Made by a program: the position numbers and the translations under genes. Positions 32,898 to 41,204 of a DNA stretch of 43,411 nt are shown here, piece after piece. The DNA comes from DATCLS01 sp036563805 (GTDB lineage Bacteria; Actinomycetota; Acidimicrobiia; Acidimicrobiales; VFJN01), in assembly GCA_036563805.1 (NCBI GenBank), contig DATCLS010000013.1, positions 1-43,411 of the forward strand, given 5' to 3'. Under the pieces are notes generated by a model. It made no database searches. It was not told where the DNA came from and saw only the letters and a program-made list of their open reading frames with translations. How positions within the stretch are numbered: the first letter of the stretch is position 1; each line of letters starts with the position of its first letter.

Positions 32898-35087
32898 TCA
32901 CTCGAACCGCACGGCCGACGGCGCCGTCGTCCGCCGGAGCAGCGGCAGGGCGGCGGCGGCCACCACCACGGCCACGGCCAGCCCGCCCGCCAGGTTCAGC
33001 CAGTACCCCACGGACGGCGGCCGCCACGGGACCTCGGCGGCGACCCGCACGATCACGGCCGACGTCGCCAGCCCGAGCGCGGCGCTGGCCAGGGCGATCA
33101 GCACCAGCGGGGCCACCGCCTCGAGCAGGGCGGTGCGCTGCAGCTCGCCCAGGTGCATGCCGGCCAGGCGGAGCAGGGCGAACGGCCGCCGGCGCTCGAT
33201 GATGCCGGCGGCCACCGCGACGGCCAGGCTGCACCCGGCGATCGCCAGCGTGACGGCCAGCGCCGCGTTGACGAGCCGGTTGAGCTGGACGAGTCGGCGG
33301 TCGCCGTCGGCGTCGACCTCGGCGCCGAGCCGGGGCGTGGCCCCGGGCACGGCCCGGAGGACGGCGGTTCGCACGCGGTCGGTGGTCGCCGGCGTGCCGT
33401 CGGTCTCGACGACGAGGAGCTCCGCCGGCAGGGCGTCGGCCTCGGCGGCCGTGTAGGGGGCGGGATCGAGCCGCGGGGTCTCCAGCGCGAGGTCGAGCCA
33501 GGCCGATCCGCCCGCCGGGCACCCCCGGGCCGCCCCGAGGGCGGCCAGCCCGTCGAGGACCGGGACGTCGCGGCACGCCACGACGACCGTGCTCGCCGAC
33601 CGCCCGACGGCCGGGTCGCCCAGCGGCCGGTCCGGGTCGGGGTCGCGCCGGAGAACGACGCCGGGACCCGAGCCGGCGCCGGCCGCGGCCTCGAGCGCGG
33701 CGGTGGCGGCGGCCGGGCTGGTCGCCGGCGGCAGGCCGACCACCAGCGCGTCCTCGCCGGCGACGCCATGGCTGCCCGACGGCGTGCCGTCCAGCAGTGC
33801 GGGCGTGACCCCGCTGAACACGCTGGCCACGAACACGGCCAGGACCAGGCCGCTCACCGCCCGGAACCCGGTGGCCGGGTCGTCCTCCAGCCGGCGGCCG
33901 GCCAGGAGGGCGCTGGCCCGCCGGCCCAGCCGGCCGATGGCCCGGGCGGCCAGGACCGTGAACCACGGTCCGGCGGCGACGATGCCGTAGATCATGAGGG
34001 CGAACGTGGCCATGACCGGCACGAGCAGGCCGATGCCGCCGTCGCGCACCGCCAGCGCCAGCGTGGCGACGAAGCCGGCGCTCCCGGCCAGCAGCGGCAG
34101 GAGGCGCCGGGACGTCGGCCGGGGCCGGGCCGCCCGCCGGGCGACGCCGAGCGGCGAGATCCGCAGCCGCCGCAGGCCGGTCGTGGCGGCCGCCACGGCC
34201 AGGGCCGGGACGGCGACCACCACGAGCGCCAGCAGGGCCGGCGCCACCCGCACGTCCTCGACGAACGACCGGTGGCCGTCGATCTCGACGCGGGCCACCC
34301 ACGGCCGGGCGGCGACGAAGCCCGCCACCCCGAGGGCGGCGCCGACCACGGCCGCCGCCCCGGCCTCGACGGCGACCAGCAGCGTGGTCTGCCGGGGCGT
34401 CGCCCCGGCCAGGCGCAGGGCGGCGAACCGCTGCTCCCGCCGAGCGGCGCCGATGCGGGTCGACGTGGACACGAACACGAGGACCGGCATGATCAGCCCC
34501 ACCGCCCCGACGGCCAGGCAGATCCGCAGGAAGTCGGCGAACTGGTGGGGCGGCGGGGCGGTCCGGATCTCGTGGACCTCGAGCGCGTCGAGGCGGCGCA
34601 TGGCGGGCTCGGTGAAGCCGACGACGGCCACCAGGTCGTCGGGTCCGGCCAGGAAGTCCTCGGCGATCGTGCCAGCGGGCGCGGACGGGAACCGGTCGGC
34701 CAGGCGGTCGGCGGGCAGCTGGCCCATGAGCTCGGCCAGCGCCGGCGACACGTACACCTCCCCGGGCTCGGGGACGTGGCCGAGCCCGAGCGGCACGGGC
34801 GAGTCGGGACCGGTGGCGGCCACCCGCAGGACCGTCAGCTCGCGGCCGTCGACCCCGTCCGAGCTCAGCCACCACAGCAGTGGGTCGCCGCCGTCCCGCT
34901 CGCCTGCCGGGCCGCCGGTCGTGTGCTGCCAGGCCGTGTGGCGCTGCTGGGCCCGGACGGCCGGGTCGGCCGCAGCGGCCAGCAGCAACAGCGTCGTGGC
35001 CAGCGCCACGCCCAGCGCGGTCAGGACGAGCCGGGCCAGGCTCGCGCGTCCGCCGCTGACCGCCAGCCGGGCTCCGAGCCGGATCAC
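32898..35087 (-). CDS. FtsX-like ABC transporter permease (MacB/LolE type)
   Basis: 729 aa. One helix at the N-terminus (LARLVLTALGVALATTLLLLAA), a large extracytoplasmic domain, three helices beginning near residue 190 (FLRICLAVGAVGLIMPVLVFV) with the REQRFAALRLAGATPRQ coupling loop, and a second FtsX unit. That unit has its own extracytoplasmic part and a C-terminal helix set ending with RRPFALLRLAGMHLGELQRTALLEA and LPLLRRTTAPSAVRFE. The GTG at 35087 is chosen because it overlaps the ATPase stop as GTGA. The tandem 4+4-like FtsX layout fits peptide/lipid export or cell-envelope transport. Last gene of the PadR-ATPase-permease operon. Confidence 0.88.
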   Translation of the reverse strand: MIRLGARLAVSGGRASLARLVLTALGVALATTLLLLAAAADPAVRAQQRHTAWQHTTGGPAGERDGGDPLLWWLSSDGVDGRELTVLRVAATGPDSPVPLGLGHVPEPGEVYVSPALAELMGQLPADRLADRFPSAPAGTIAEDFLAGPDDLVAVVGFTEPAMRRLDALEVHEIRTAPPPHQFADFLRICLAVGAVGLIMPVLVFVSTSTRIGAARREQRFAALRLAGATPRQTTLLVAVEAGAAAVVGAALGVAGFVAARPWVARVEIDGHRSFVEDVRVAPALLALVVVAVPALAVAAATTGLRRLRISPLGVARRAARPRPTSRRLLPLLAGSAGFVATLALAVRDGGIGLLVPVMATFALMIYGIVAAGPWFTVLAARAIGRLGRRASALLAGRRLEDDPATGFRAVSGLVLAVFVASVFSGVTPALLDGTPSGSHGVAGEDALVVGLPPATSPAAATAALEAAAGAGSGPGVVLRRDPDPDRPLGDPAVGRSASTVVVACRDVPVLDGLAALGAARGCPAGGSAWLDLALETPRLDPAPYTAAEADALPAELLVVETDGTPATTDRVRTAVLRAVPGATPRLGAEVDADGDRRLVQLNRLVNAALAVTLAIAGCSLAVAVAAGIIERRRPFALLRLAGMHLGELQRTALLEAVAPLVLIALASAALGLATSAVIVRVAAEVPWRPPSVGYWLNLAGGLAVAVVVAAAALPLLRRTTAPSAVRFE

Positions 35088-35761
35088 CGCGCCCCGATCG
35101 GGGTAGTGCACCGGCCGTCGCGCACGATGACCTCGCGATCGGCGTAGGCGGCGACGCGGGGCTCGTGGGTCACGACCACGACGGTCGTGCCGCGGGCGCG
35201 GGCGGTGTCGACCAACAGCTCCATCACCCGCTCGCCGGCCAGCGAGTCGAGGCTGCCGGTGGGCTCGTCGGCGAACAGGACGGCGGGCTCGGCGACGAGC
35301 GCCCGCCCCAGCGCCACTCGCTGGGCCTCGCCGCCCGACAGCTCGCCGGGCCGCCGGTCCTGCAGACCGTCGAGGCCGAGCCGCTCGAACCAGGCCGACG
35401 CCGCGGCCAGCGCCTCGCTTCGCCGCGCCCCGCCGAGCAGGAGTGGCAGGGCGACGTTCTCGACCGCCGGCAGCTCGGGCACGAGCTGGCCGAACTGGAA
35501 GAGGAAGCCGAACGACTCGCGCCGCAGCACGGTGCGGTCGTGCTCGTTGAGGTCGTCGATACGGCGGCCGGCGTAGCGGACCTCGCCCGCGTCGGGCCGG
35601 AGGATGGCGGCCAGGCAGTGGAGCAGGGTCGACTTGCCCGACCCGGACGGACCCATGACGGCCAGGACCTCGCCCTCGTCCACCGCCAGGTCGACGCCCC
35701 GCAGGGCGGGCGTGGCGCCGAACGAGCGGTGGATGCCGACGGCCTCGAGGAGGGCGCTCAT
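35084..35761 (-). CDS. ABC transporter ATP-binding protein (LolD/MacB type)
   Basis: 225 aa. Walker A GPSGSGKST (about residues 38-46), Q-loop FQFGQLVPEL, signature LSGGEAQRVALGRAL, Walker B AVLFADEPTGSLD and switch VVTHEPRVA are complete. LolD/MacB-type ATPases pair with FtsX-like permeases, and the permease gene starts within this stop codon. The ATG at 35761 overlaps the PadR stop as ATGA. Expected function: an ATP-driven mechanotransmission exporter, probably for a lipid, peptide or drug sensed by the PadR regulator. Confidence 0.93.
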   Translation of the reverse strand: MSALLEAVGIHRSFGATPALRGVDLAVDEGEVLAVMGPSGSGKSTLLHCLAAILRPDAGEVRYAGRRIDDLNEHDRTVLRRESFGFLFQFGQLVPELPAVENVALPLLLGGARRSEALAAASAWFERLGLDGLQDRRPGELSGGEAQRVALGRALVAEPAVLFADEPTGSLDSLAGERVMELLVDTARARGTTVVVVTHEPRVAAYADREVIVRDGRCTTPIGAR

Positions 35762-36357
35762 CGCCTCACCTCCCGTCGCGCGGCCGCGCCGGACTCGGCG
35801 TCGCCGGACCCGGTGTCGGCGGACTCGGCGTCGCCGGGCTTGACCTCGCGGGCCAGCTCGTCGAGCCGGGCCGCGGTCAGCTCGAGCCACCGGAGGTCGG
35901 CCTCGAGGTGGAACAGGGCGTAGTCGGCCAGCAGCGCCTGGCCGAGCGGCGCCCGCCGGCGCAGCTCGGTCAGCTCGCGCATGCGGGCCAGGTGGGCGGC
36001 GCGCTGGGCGTCGAGGTAGCCGGGGGCGTCGCGGCCCGATAGCAGGGCCAGCACCACCTTGGAGAACAGGACCGTCTGTAGGTGGGGCTCGGGGGTCTCG
36101 GGCTCGGACAGCCAGCGGTCGAGGTCGGTGACGCCCCGCTCGGTGATGGCGTAGCGCTTGCGCTCGGGTCCCTCGCCCGCCTCGGTGCCGACGACCACCG
36201 CTCGGCCGTCGCGCTCGAGGCGGCCGAGCGTGGCGTACACCTGGCCGAAGGGCAGCGGCTTGTCGACGCCGAAGCGCTGGTCGTAGGCCCGCTTGAGCTC
36301 GTAGCCGTGCGAGGGCGCGCCCTCCAGCAGCCCGAGCAGGGTGAAGGCGGTGCTCAT
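35758..36357 (-). CDS. PadR-family transcriptional regulator
   Basis: 199 aa. The winged helix is at the N-terminus (TLLGLLEGAPSHGYELKRAYDQRFG...FGQVYATLGRLERDGRAVV), followed by a C-terminal Vir-type helical domain (LARMRELTELRRRAPL...LFHLEADLRWLELTAARLDELA). PadR proteins repress exporter genes until a drug or phenolic ligand binds. The ATG at 36357 is 8 nt from a TATAGT box (36366-36371), with no Shine-Dalgarno sequence, so leaderless. Four 13-bp tandem units overlap this promoter. It heads a three-gene overlapping operon with an ABC ATPase and permease, which it should control together with itself. Confidence 0.93.
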   Translation of the reverse strand: MSTAFTLLGLLEGAPSHGYELKRAYDQRFGVDKPLPFGQVYATLGRLERDGRAVVVGTEAGEGPERKRYAITERGVTDLDRWLSEPETPEPHLQTVLFSKVVLALLSGRDAPGYLDAQRAAHLARMRELTELRRRAPLGQALLADYALFHLEADLRWLELTAARLDELAREVKPGDAESADTGSGDAESGAAARREVRR

Positions 36358-36359
36358 CG

Positions 36360-36411
36360 CCAGCGACTATACACACAGTGAATACACTCAGCGAATACAC
36401 CTGGTGAATAC
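36360..36411 (-). promoter_or_regulatory. Four 13-bp tandem units over the padR operon promoter
   Basis: On the minus strand the units are GTATTCACCAGGT (36399-36411), GTATTCGCTGAGT (36386-36398), GTATTCACTGTGT (36373-36385) and GTATAGTCGCTGG (36360-36372). The last includes the TATAGT -10 box. A run this AT-rich is rare in the window. It is the probable PadR operator. Confidence 0.65.
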
Positions 36412-36517
36412 GGGGCCGGCCCCCCCGCACCGACACGACCCGGTCGGCGCGCAGTTCAAGCTCAGGCCGGTGGCCGGCTGAGCCCACCGAGCCGACGGGC
36501 GTCCGACACGTCGCCAG

Positions 36518-36540
36518 GGGCGGGGCCACGGGCCCCGCCC
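36518..36540 (-). terminator. GC hairpin downstream of the iron-binding protein/hydrolase operon
   Basis: GGGCGGGGCC-ACG-GGCCCCGCCC is a perfect 10-bp stem, 19 nt beyond the hydrolase stop (36559, minus strand). There is no T-run, as with other likely terminators here. The sequence 36412-36517 shows no gene. Confidence 0.55.
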
Positions 36541-36558
36541 GGCGCGTCGGCGGGCCCC

Positions 36559-37404
36559 TCAGCCGAGGAGGCGAAGGACCTCGTCGGCCACGAGGGACGG
36601 CTCGGTGAGCATGACCATGTGCTCCGAGCGCTCGGCCCGCACGTGGCGACCCCGGGGCGCGGCCGCCGCCCGGCGCTCGTGGGCGGCCACCAGGCAGTCG
36701 CGCCGCCGGGCCGCCGACGCCCGGCGGGGGCGCCGGGTGCCGGAGATGACCGTGACCGGCACCTCGGGCGGCGGGGCCGGCGCGTCGCGCAGGCGGCGCA
36801 GCTCGGGGTCGCAGGCGGCCAGCTCGGCCCGCTGGGCGCGGGCCGCGGCCAGCGTCCCCGACTCCTCGCCCACCGTCCGGCGGAGGCCCGCCGGCAGCGG
36901 CCGGGCCAGGCTCCGGGCCATCGACCGGAGGAGCCCCACCCGGGCCAGCGCCGGCAGGGCGGCGGCGAACAGGCGCTGCTGGCGCACGGTGGCCGGGGCG
37001 AAGAACAGGTCGCAGCCTTCGTCGGTCTGGTCGACCAGCACGAGCGCCGCCACCCGCTCGGGGGCGGCGGCCAACGCCTCGCGCACGATCGGCCCGCCCC
37101 AGCTGTGGCCGGCGAGGACGGCCCGCTCGGCGCCGACGTGGTCGAGCACGGCCAGCAGGTCGGCGGCCAGGCGGGCCAGGGTGCGGGGCGCGGCGTCGGG
37201 CGTACTCCGGCCGAACCCGCTGCGGTTGTAGGTCACGACCCGGGCCCGCTCGGCGACGACGGGGGCCACGAGCGCCCACACGGTCTGCCCGCTCCCCAAG
37301 CCGGCCTCGAACACCACGGTGGCCGGGCCGTCGCCCCGGACCGTGGCCTCGAGGCGGCGGCCGTCGGCCAGCGGGACGTCCACCGGCCTGGCGGCGGCGC
37401 TCAC
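36559..37404 (-). CDS. Alpha/beta-hydrolase
   Basis: 281 aa. ATVVFEAGLGSGQTVWALVAP is the oxyanion-region strand, YNRSGFGRS a typical loop, LAGHSWGGPI the nucleophile elbow (Ser near residue 105), and SEHMVMLTEP near the C-terminus carries the catalytic His. The acid residue is not certain. The region after VTVISGT (about 222-255) is Arg/Ala-rich and unlike usual hydrolases, possibly a divergent cap or a local frame problem. The GTG at 37404 overlaps the binding-protein stop as GTGA, so it is co-translated with an iron-siderophore binding lipoprotein. A ferric-siderophore esterase role is an attractive inference only. Confidence 0.85.
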   Translation of the reverse strand: MSAAARPVDVPLADGRRLEATVRGDGPATVVFEAGLGSGQTVWALVAPVVAERARVVTYNRSGFGRSTPDAAPRTLARLAADLLAVLDHVGAERAVLAGHSWGGPIVREALAAAPERVAALVLVDQTDEGCDLFFAPATVRQQRLFAAALPALARVGLLRSMARSLARPLPAGLRRTVGEESGTLAAARAQRAELAACDPELRRLRDAPAPPPEVPVTVISGTRRPRRASAARRRDCLVAAHERRAAAAPRGRHVRAERSEHMVMLTEPSLVADEVLRLLG

Positions 37405-38426
37405 GCCGCGGCGGCCTCGAGCGCGGGCCGGATGACGTCGAGCGAGTACGGCACCGACAGCGGGCTCGGCGTGTTGAGGCCCGACACGTCGGCGTAGTCG
37501 AGCACCGCCACCGAGCCCCGGCGCACGGCGGTGAGCTGCTCGTAGCCGGCGATCTCCGCCGGGTCGGCGCCGTTGGTGTAAAGGATGAGCACGTCGGCGT
37601 CGATCAGCGACGCCTGCTCGAGGCTCAGCTCGACCCGACCGCCCGCGTTGCCGGCGGCGTCGAGGATGGCCGGCGGCAGCTCGAGTCCGAGCTGGTCGAA
37701 GAGCACGTTGGCGCCGTCCTCGGGGTCGGCCACGACGTACAGCGCGTCGCCGGGGACGTAGTTGACCAGGGCGAACGTCTTGCCCTCCAGCCCCGGCAGC
37801 TCGTCGGCCACGCCGGCCACGGTGGCGTCGACCTCGGCGATCAGGTCCTCGGCCCGCTCCTCGGCGTCGAGCACGGTGCCGGCGACCCGGGCGATGTCCT
37901 GCCAGGTGTCGACCTGGTCGGCGCGCAGCGTCGCGATGGTGGGCGCGATCTCCGACAGCGTCTCGTAGTCGCCCTCGTCGGTGGCCAGGTAGGTCACGAC
38001 GATCAGGTCGGGCTGCAGCTCCGCGATCCGCTCGTACGGGAGGGTGTCGGTGGCCTCGATGCCGGTGGCCTCGGCCAGGCCATCGCCCCGCCACGGGAAG
38101 TCGCCGTCCAGATAGGGGTCGATGAGGTAGCCGGCGGGCGGGGCGTCGAGCGCCAGCAGCACGTCGGTCCACTGGGCGTCGAGGGAGACGATCCGCTCGG
38201 GCCGGACGGGCACCTCGGTGCTGCCGTAGCGGTGCTCGATCGTCACCGTCTCGCCGGACCCGCCCTCACCCCCGCCATCGGACCCGCCACACGCGGCGGT
38301 CAGGCCGGCGACGGCGACCAGGGCCGCCAGCGCGCCCAGCGCCCGGACCGCACGGCCCGCCCGGCCCGGAACCCGTGTGGCCGATCGCGTGGGCCCCCTG
38401 GCTGGCAACTCGCCCTTAGCACTCAT
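37401..38426 (-). CDS. Iron-siderophore ABC transporter substrate-binding lipoprotein
   Basis: 341 aa. A signal peptide with lipobox LTAACGG and an acidic Gly/Ser linker lead to a periplasmic-binding-protein fold of the FepB/FhuD/BtuF class: TVTIEHRYGSTEVPVRPERIVSLDAQWTDVLLAL at the N-lobe, ERIAELQPDLIVVTYLA, a long bridging helix, and VELSLEQASLIDADVLILYTNG in the C-lobe. It would bind ferric siderophore or heme-like ligands outside the membrane. No permease or ATPase for it is in view. The ATG at 38426 is 8 nt from TAGGCT (38435-38440), which lies in an iron-box-like sequence, so IdeR/DmdR control is likely. It overlaps the hydrolase start. Confidence 0.9.
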   Translation of the reverse strand: MSAKGELPARGPTRSATRVPGRAGRAVRALGALAALVAVAGLTAACGGSDGGGEGGSGETVTIEHRYGSTEVPVRPERIVSLDAQWTDVLLALDAPPAGYLIDPYLDGDFPWRGDGLAEATGIEATDTLPYERIAELQPDLIVVTYLATDEGDYETLSEIAPTIATLRADQVDTWQDIARVAGTVLDAEERAEDLIAEVDATVAGVADELPGLEGKTFALVNYVPGDALYVVADPEDGANVLFDQLGLELPPAILDAAGNAGGRVELSLEQASLIDADVLILYTNGADPAEIAGYEQLTAVRRGSVAVLDYADVSGLNTPSPLSVPYSLDVIRPALEAAAA

Positions 38427-38427
38427 G

Positions 38428-38446
38428 AAAGGTAAGCCTAATAACC
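38428..38446 (-). promoter_or_regulatory. IdeR/DmdR-type iron-box-like site over leaderless promoter
   Basis: On the minus strand, GGTTATTAGGCTTACCTTT matches the actinobacterial iron box TWAGGTWAGSCTWACCTWA at 13 of 19 positions, with the right half TTAGGCTTACCTT complete. It contains the TAGGCT -10 (38435-38440) of the binding-protein gene. Confidence 0.55.
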
Positions 38447-38707
38447 GATGTCGGCCCGCTCCCAGACGGCGGTCCGGCGCCGGCCGTCGAGTGGCCGTCA
38501 GCCGCAGGTGGCGCCGGGCCGACGAGCGGCCGGGGCTCGTGGAGGTCGGCCAGCGCCGGGCCGACGATCACGGTCACCTCGCGGCGCGCAGGCCGTCGGG
38601 GTCCTCGAACCACCGGCCGTGGAACGCGCCGGGAGGCCGAGCGCCGCCGTGTCCGCGACCTCCGCCCCGTCCATCTGGCGCGGTCTCCGACGGGGCCGGC
38701 CCGCCGG
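38447..38707 (-). other. Gap with possible degraded minus-strand gene
   Basis: No complete gene. The minus strand near 38574-38640 reads FHGRWFEDPDGLRAA, like the C-terminal strand of glyoxalase/VOC proteins. One base further the frame continues as VTVIVGPALADLHEPRPLVG (to about 38510) before ending. This fits a gene fragment broken by a base loss; the assignment is weak. Confidence 0.3.
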
Positions 38708-38721
38708 TAGCGTCGGCGGGC

Positions 38722-39564
38722 ATGACGTTGCCCACCTTCCGCGCTGACGACGATCCGGGCCCGTCGTTCCTCGAGGTGCTGCGCCGCGCCGGGCACGGCC
38801 CGTTCGACCGGGTCCTCGCCGCCGAGCGCGAGGCCGGTCCGGTGGTCGCCCACGGCACGACCACCCTCGCCATCCGGTACGCCGACGGCGTGCTCATGGC
38901 CGGCGATCGGCGGGCCACCGCCGGCGGCCTGATCGCCCGGCGGACGGTGGAGAAGATCTTCCCGGCCGACCGCCACTCCGGCGTCGCCATCGCCGGGTCG
39001 CTGGGGCCGGCGCTGGAGATGATCAAGCTGTTCCAGCTCCAGCTCGAGCACTACGAGAAGGTCGAGAACACCGAGCTGTCGCTCGACGGCAAGGCCAACC
39101 AGCTGAGCCAGATGGTGCGTGCCCACCTGCCCGCGGCCCAGCAGGGCTTCGTGGTGGTGCCGCTGTTCGCTGGCTACGACCAGCGCCGTCGGATCGGCCG
39201 CCTGTTCGAGTTCGACGTGACCGGCGGGCGCTACGAGGAGCAGGACTTCGCCGCCACCGGGTCCGGCAGCCTGCACGCCGGGACGGTCGTGAAGATCGGC
39301 TACCGACCGGGCCTCGACCTCACCGGGGTCGTCGACCTCGCCGTCCGGGCCCTGTTCGAGGCCGCGGACGAGGACGCCGCCACCGGCGGCCCCGACCCGA
39401 TCCGGGGCATCTACCCCCAGCTGGCCACGATCACGGCCGACGGGTTCGCCTACCTGGAGGAGTCGCTGGTGGCCGAGCGGTTCGCCGCCCTCACCGGGCG
39501 CCTGACCCGCCCGGACTCGGCCACGAGCACCGGCCCGGCCCCGTCGGCCGACCTCCGGCCCTAG
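38722..39564 (+). CDS. prcB: 20S proteasome beta subunit
   Basis: 280 aa. Threonine-protease subunit of the actinobacterial proteasome. The 45-residue propeptide ends AGPVVAHG, and autocatalytic cleavage would expose Thr46 in TTTLAIRYADGVLMAGDRRAT, with the Lys near 79 in RTVEKIFPAD. The rest (GVAIAGSLGPALEMIKLFQLQLEHYEKVE, VVVPLFAGYD, FAATGSGSLHAGTVVK) is standard PrcB. The ATG at 38722 is 8 nt from TAGCGT (38708-38713). Normally prcA, pup, dop and mpa flank this gene, but none is in the window; the next gene is an opposite-strand SRPBCC protein. Pro/Ala/Ser-rich C-terminus. Confidence 0.93.
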   Translation: MTLPTFRADDDPGPSFLEVLRRAGHGPFDRVLAAEREAGPVVAHGTTTLAIRYADGVLMAGDRRATAGGLIARRTVEKIFPADRHSGVAIAGSLGPALEMIKLFQLQLEHYEKVENTELSLDGKANQLSQMVRAHLPAAQQGFVVVPLFAGYDQRRRIGRLFEFDVTGGRYEEQDFAATGSGSLHAGTVVKIGYRPGLDLTGVVDLAVRALFEAADEDAATGGPDPIRGIYPQLATITADGFAYLEESLVAERFAALTGRLTRPDSATSTGPAPSADLRP

Positions 39565-39657
39565 CCGCGCCGGGCGGCGCGGGGCGGCACGGGCCGACGC
39601 AGGGGCCCGGACGCGTACGGACGACGCAGGGCGCGTCCGGTCGGCGGCGCCCAGGCC

Positions 39658-40134
39658 TCAGCGGCTCACGGCCCGGGCCTCGGCGTGGCGCTTGAGCCCG
39701 GCCAACGTGCGCTCGATGTTGGCTCGGTTGTGGGCGTCGCGGTCGCGCACGCCCACCAGCCAGTTGCTCACCTTGACGAAGACGGCGGGCACCAGCCGCC
39801 GCGTGCTCTCGGTGACGCGGCACCCGCCCTCGCGCGGCTCGATGACGTACTCCCACTCGGCCGTGCGGATCCCCAGGCCCCCGACGTCGAACGCGAACCG
39901 GCGCCCGCGCTCGGCGGCGGTCACCGTGCACGTCGTCGACCAGCGACGCCCCTTGTGCCGGTTGCTGCCCCGGAACTTGGCGCCGACGACCGCCTCGGTG
40001 GCGCCGCCCAGCCACCGGCACCGGTGGGTCTCGGCGGCCCACTCGGGCATCGTGGTGACGTCCGCGATCAGGTCGTAGACCAGCTCGGGCGGGGCGTCGA
40101 TGTCGATCGATGCCTCGGCGTTGGCGTTCTCCAT
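39658..40134 (-). CDS. SRPBCC-family (START-like) protein
   Basis: 158 aa. Polyketide-cyclase/dehydrase-like SRPBCC fold: an N-terminal EASIDIDAPPELVYDLIADVTTMPEWAAE opening that is diagnostic for the family, a FAFDVGGLGIRTAEWEYVIEP central sheet, GCRVTESTRR, and a C-terminal helix (HNRANIERTLAGLKRHAE) lining the hydrophobic pocket. Such proteins bind lipids or polyketides; function here is unknown. The ATG at 40134 has GGGAGGACC upstream. A lone gene, ending 93 bp from the convergent proteasome gene. It is far from the synthase at 5-12 kb, so no link is claimed. Confidence 0.88.
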   Translation of the reverse strand: MENANAEASIDIDAPPELVYDLIADVTTMPEWAAETHRCRWLGGATEAVVGAKFRGSNRHKGRRWSTTCTVTAAERGRRFAFDVGGLGIRTAEWEYVIEPREGGCRVTESTRRLVPAVFVKVSNWLVGVRDRDAHNRANIERTLAGLKRHAEARAVSR

Positions 40135-40480
40135 CCCGGTCCTCCCCCACTCGACGCGCCGGGCCCCGCCGGGCGACGGGCCCCGCCGGGCGACGGGCTG
40201 GCGGCCGCCATCATCCGCCATGGCGGCCGCCGGCGTCACGCCCGAGCGCCGGACGCCCACCGCGGGGTCGCCCGGGCGTCCCGCCACGCCCGGGCGACCC
40301 GGCCCGCGGCCCGCCGGTCACCGCCAACCACCGGTCGTCCCGGCCGCCGGTCCCACCCCGACCGGCGGTCCCACCCGGCCGGCCCACCGCGCCCGGACGG
40401 CCCGCCGCCCGACAGGTGACCCGGCCCCACCCGACCGGCCCGCCGCGCCCGGGCGACCGCGCCGCCGGTTCGGTCCCGGC
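40135..40480. other. 346-bp GC-rich gap with hairpin and short tandem repeats
   Basis: No gene seen. GGGCCCCGCCGGGCGAC occurs twice in tandem (40161-40177, 40178-40194). A perfect 11-bp-stem hairpin, GGCGGCCGCCA / TGGCGGCCGCC with a 10-nt loop, spans 40200-40231. From about 40270 to 40470 degenerate CCCGGCCGGCCCACCG-like units repeat. The region lies downstream of the TetR-like gene and could hold its terminator. Confidence 0.5.
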
Positions 40481-41077
40481 TCAGCCCCCGGCCGGCCAGT
40501 CCAGCCCCTCGCCCAGGTGGTCGAGCGCCCGGCGCATCAGCTCGTCGACCGGCGTGCCCTCCGGGTCGGACAGCCAGGTGACGAGCGCGGCGTTCAGCGC
40601 GCCCAGCACCGTGGCGGCCAGGAGCTGGGGCCGCAGGTCGGTGTGGGGCACGCCGAGGCGGCGCCCGAACTCGACGGCCATCCGCCGGGCGAACTTCTGC
40701 ACCTTCCAGAAGAAGTGGCCGCTGAGCGAGGGGTGGTCGGCCAGCAGGCGGAGGGCGTGGACGTCGTCGGGCCCGAGCGCCAGCTCCTCCACCACCGGCG
40801 CCCCGGTGAGCGCCCGACAGGCCTCGAGCGGGCCCTCGGACGCCGGCCGGGCCTCGAGGGCGGTGAGGATGGCGTCGAGGTCGGCCAGCCGGTCGATCAG
40901 CACGGCGGCTGCGCGGTAGGAGCGGAAGAACCGGGTCTCCGCCGACTCGTGGCCCGGGCACCGGCGGACGGGACGCTCGCCCACGTCGCCGGTGTGGGTC
41001 GGGCTGCCGGGGGGCGCCAGGATCGGCGGGTCCGGCGCCGGGGACGGCCGCCCGGGGTGGTCGTCGCGTGTCGCCAT
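40481..41077 (-). CDS. TetR-like ligand-domain protein lacking a recognisable HTH
   Basis: 198 aa. The C-terminal part from about residue 75 (EACRAL...DVHALRLLADHPSLSGHFFWKVQKFARRMAVEFGRRLGVPHTDLRPQLLAATVLGALNAALVTWLSDPEGTPVDELMRRALDHLGEGL) is a standard TetR C-terminal domain. The expected N-terminal helix-turn-helix is missing: the first 45 residues are Pro/Asp/Arg-rich, and only AETRFFRSYRAAAVL recalls the last HTH helix and its FFRYF-like end. No other frame upstream encodes an HTH. The ATG at 41077 has AGGAG 9 nt upstream, so the short protein is probably what is made. It may act as a non-DNA-binding partner, or be a decayed regulator. Confidence 0.7.
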   Translation of the reverse strand: MATRDDHPGRPSPAPDPPILAPPGSPTHTGDVGERPVRRCPGHESAETRFFRSYRAAAVLIDRLADLDAILTALEARPASEGPLEACRALTGAPVVEELALGPDDVHALRLLADHPSLSGHFFWKVQKFARRMAVEFGRRLGVPHTDLRPQLLAATVLGALNAALVTWLSDPEGTPVDELMRRALDHLGEGLDWPAGG

Positions 41078-41204
41078 GGCGTCGTGCTCCTCTGATCGGT
41101 ACCTCGCCCCCGGGGGACGGGGGACGTGGCACCAGAGAGGGGGGCGGCGCGCGATCGTGACCGGGTAACGGGCCGGTGGCCGGAATTTTTCCTCGGACCG
41201 GCCG

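Noticed and set aside
41160..41200. AATTTTTCC after GC-rich inverted sequence as an intrinsic terminator
   Set aside because: The T-run is on the plus strand, where no gene ends; for minus-strand genes it has the wrong polarity.
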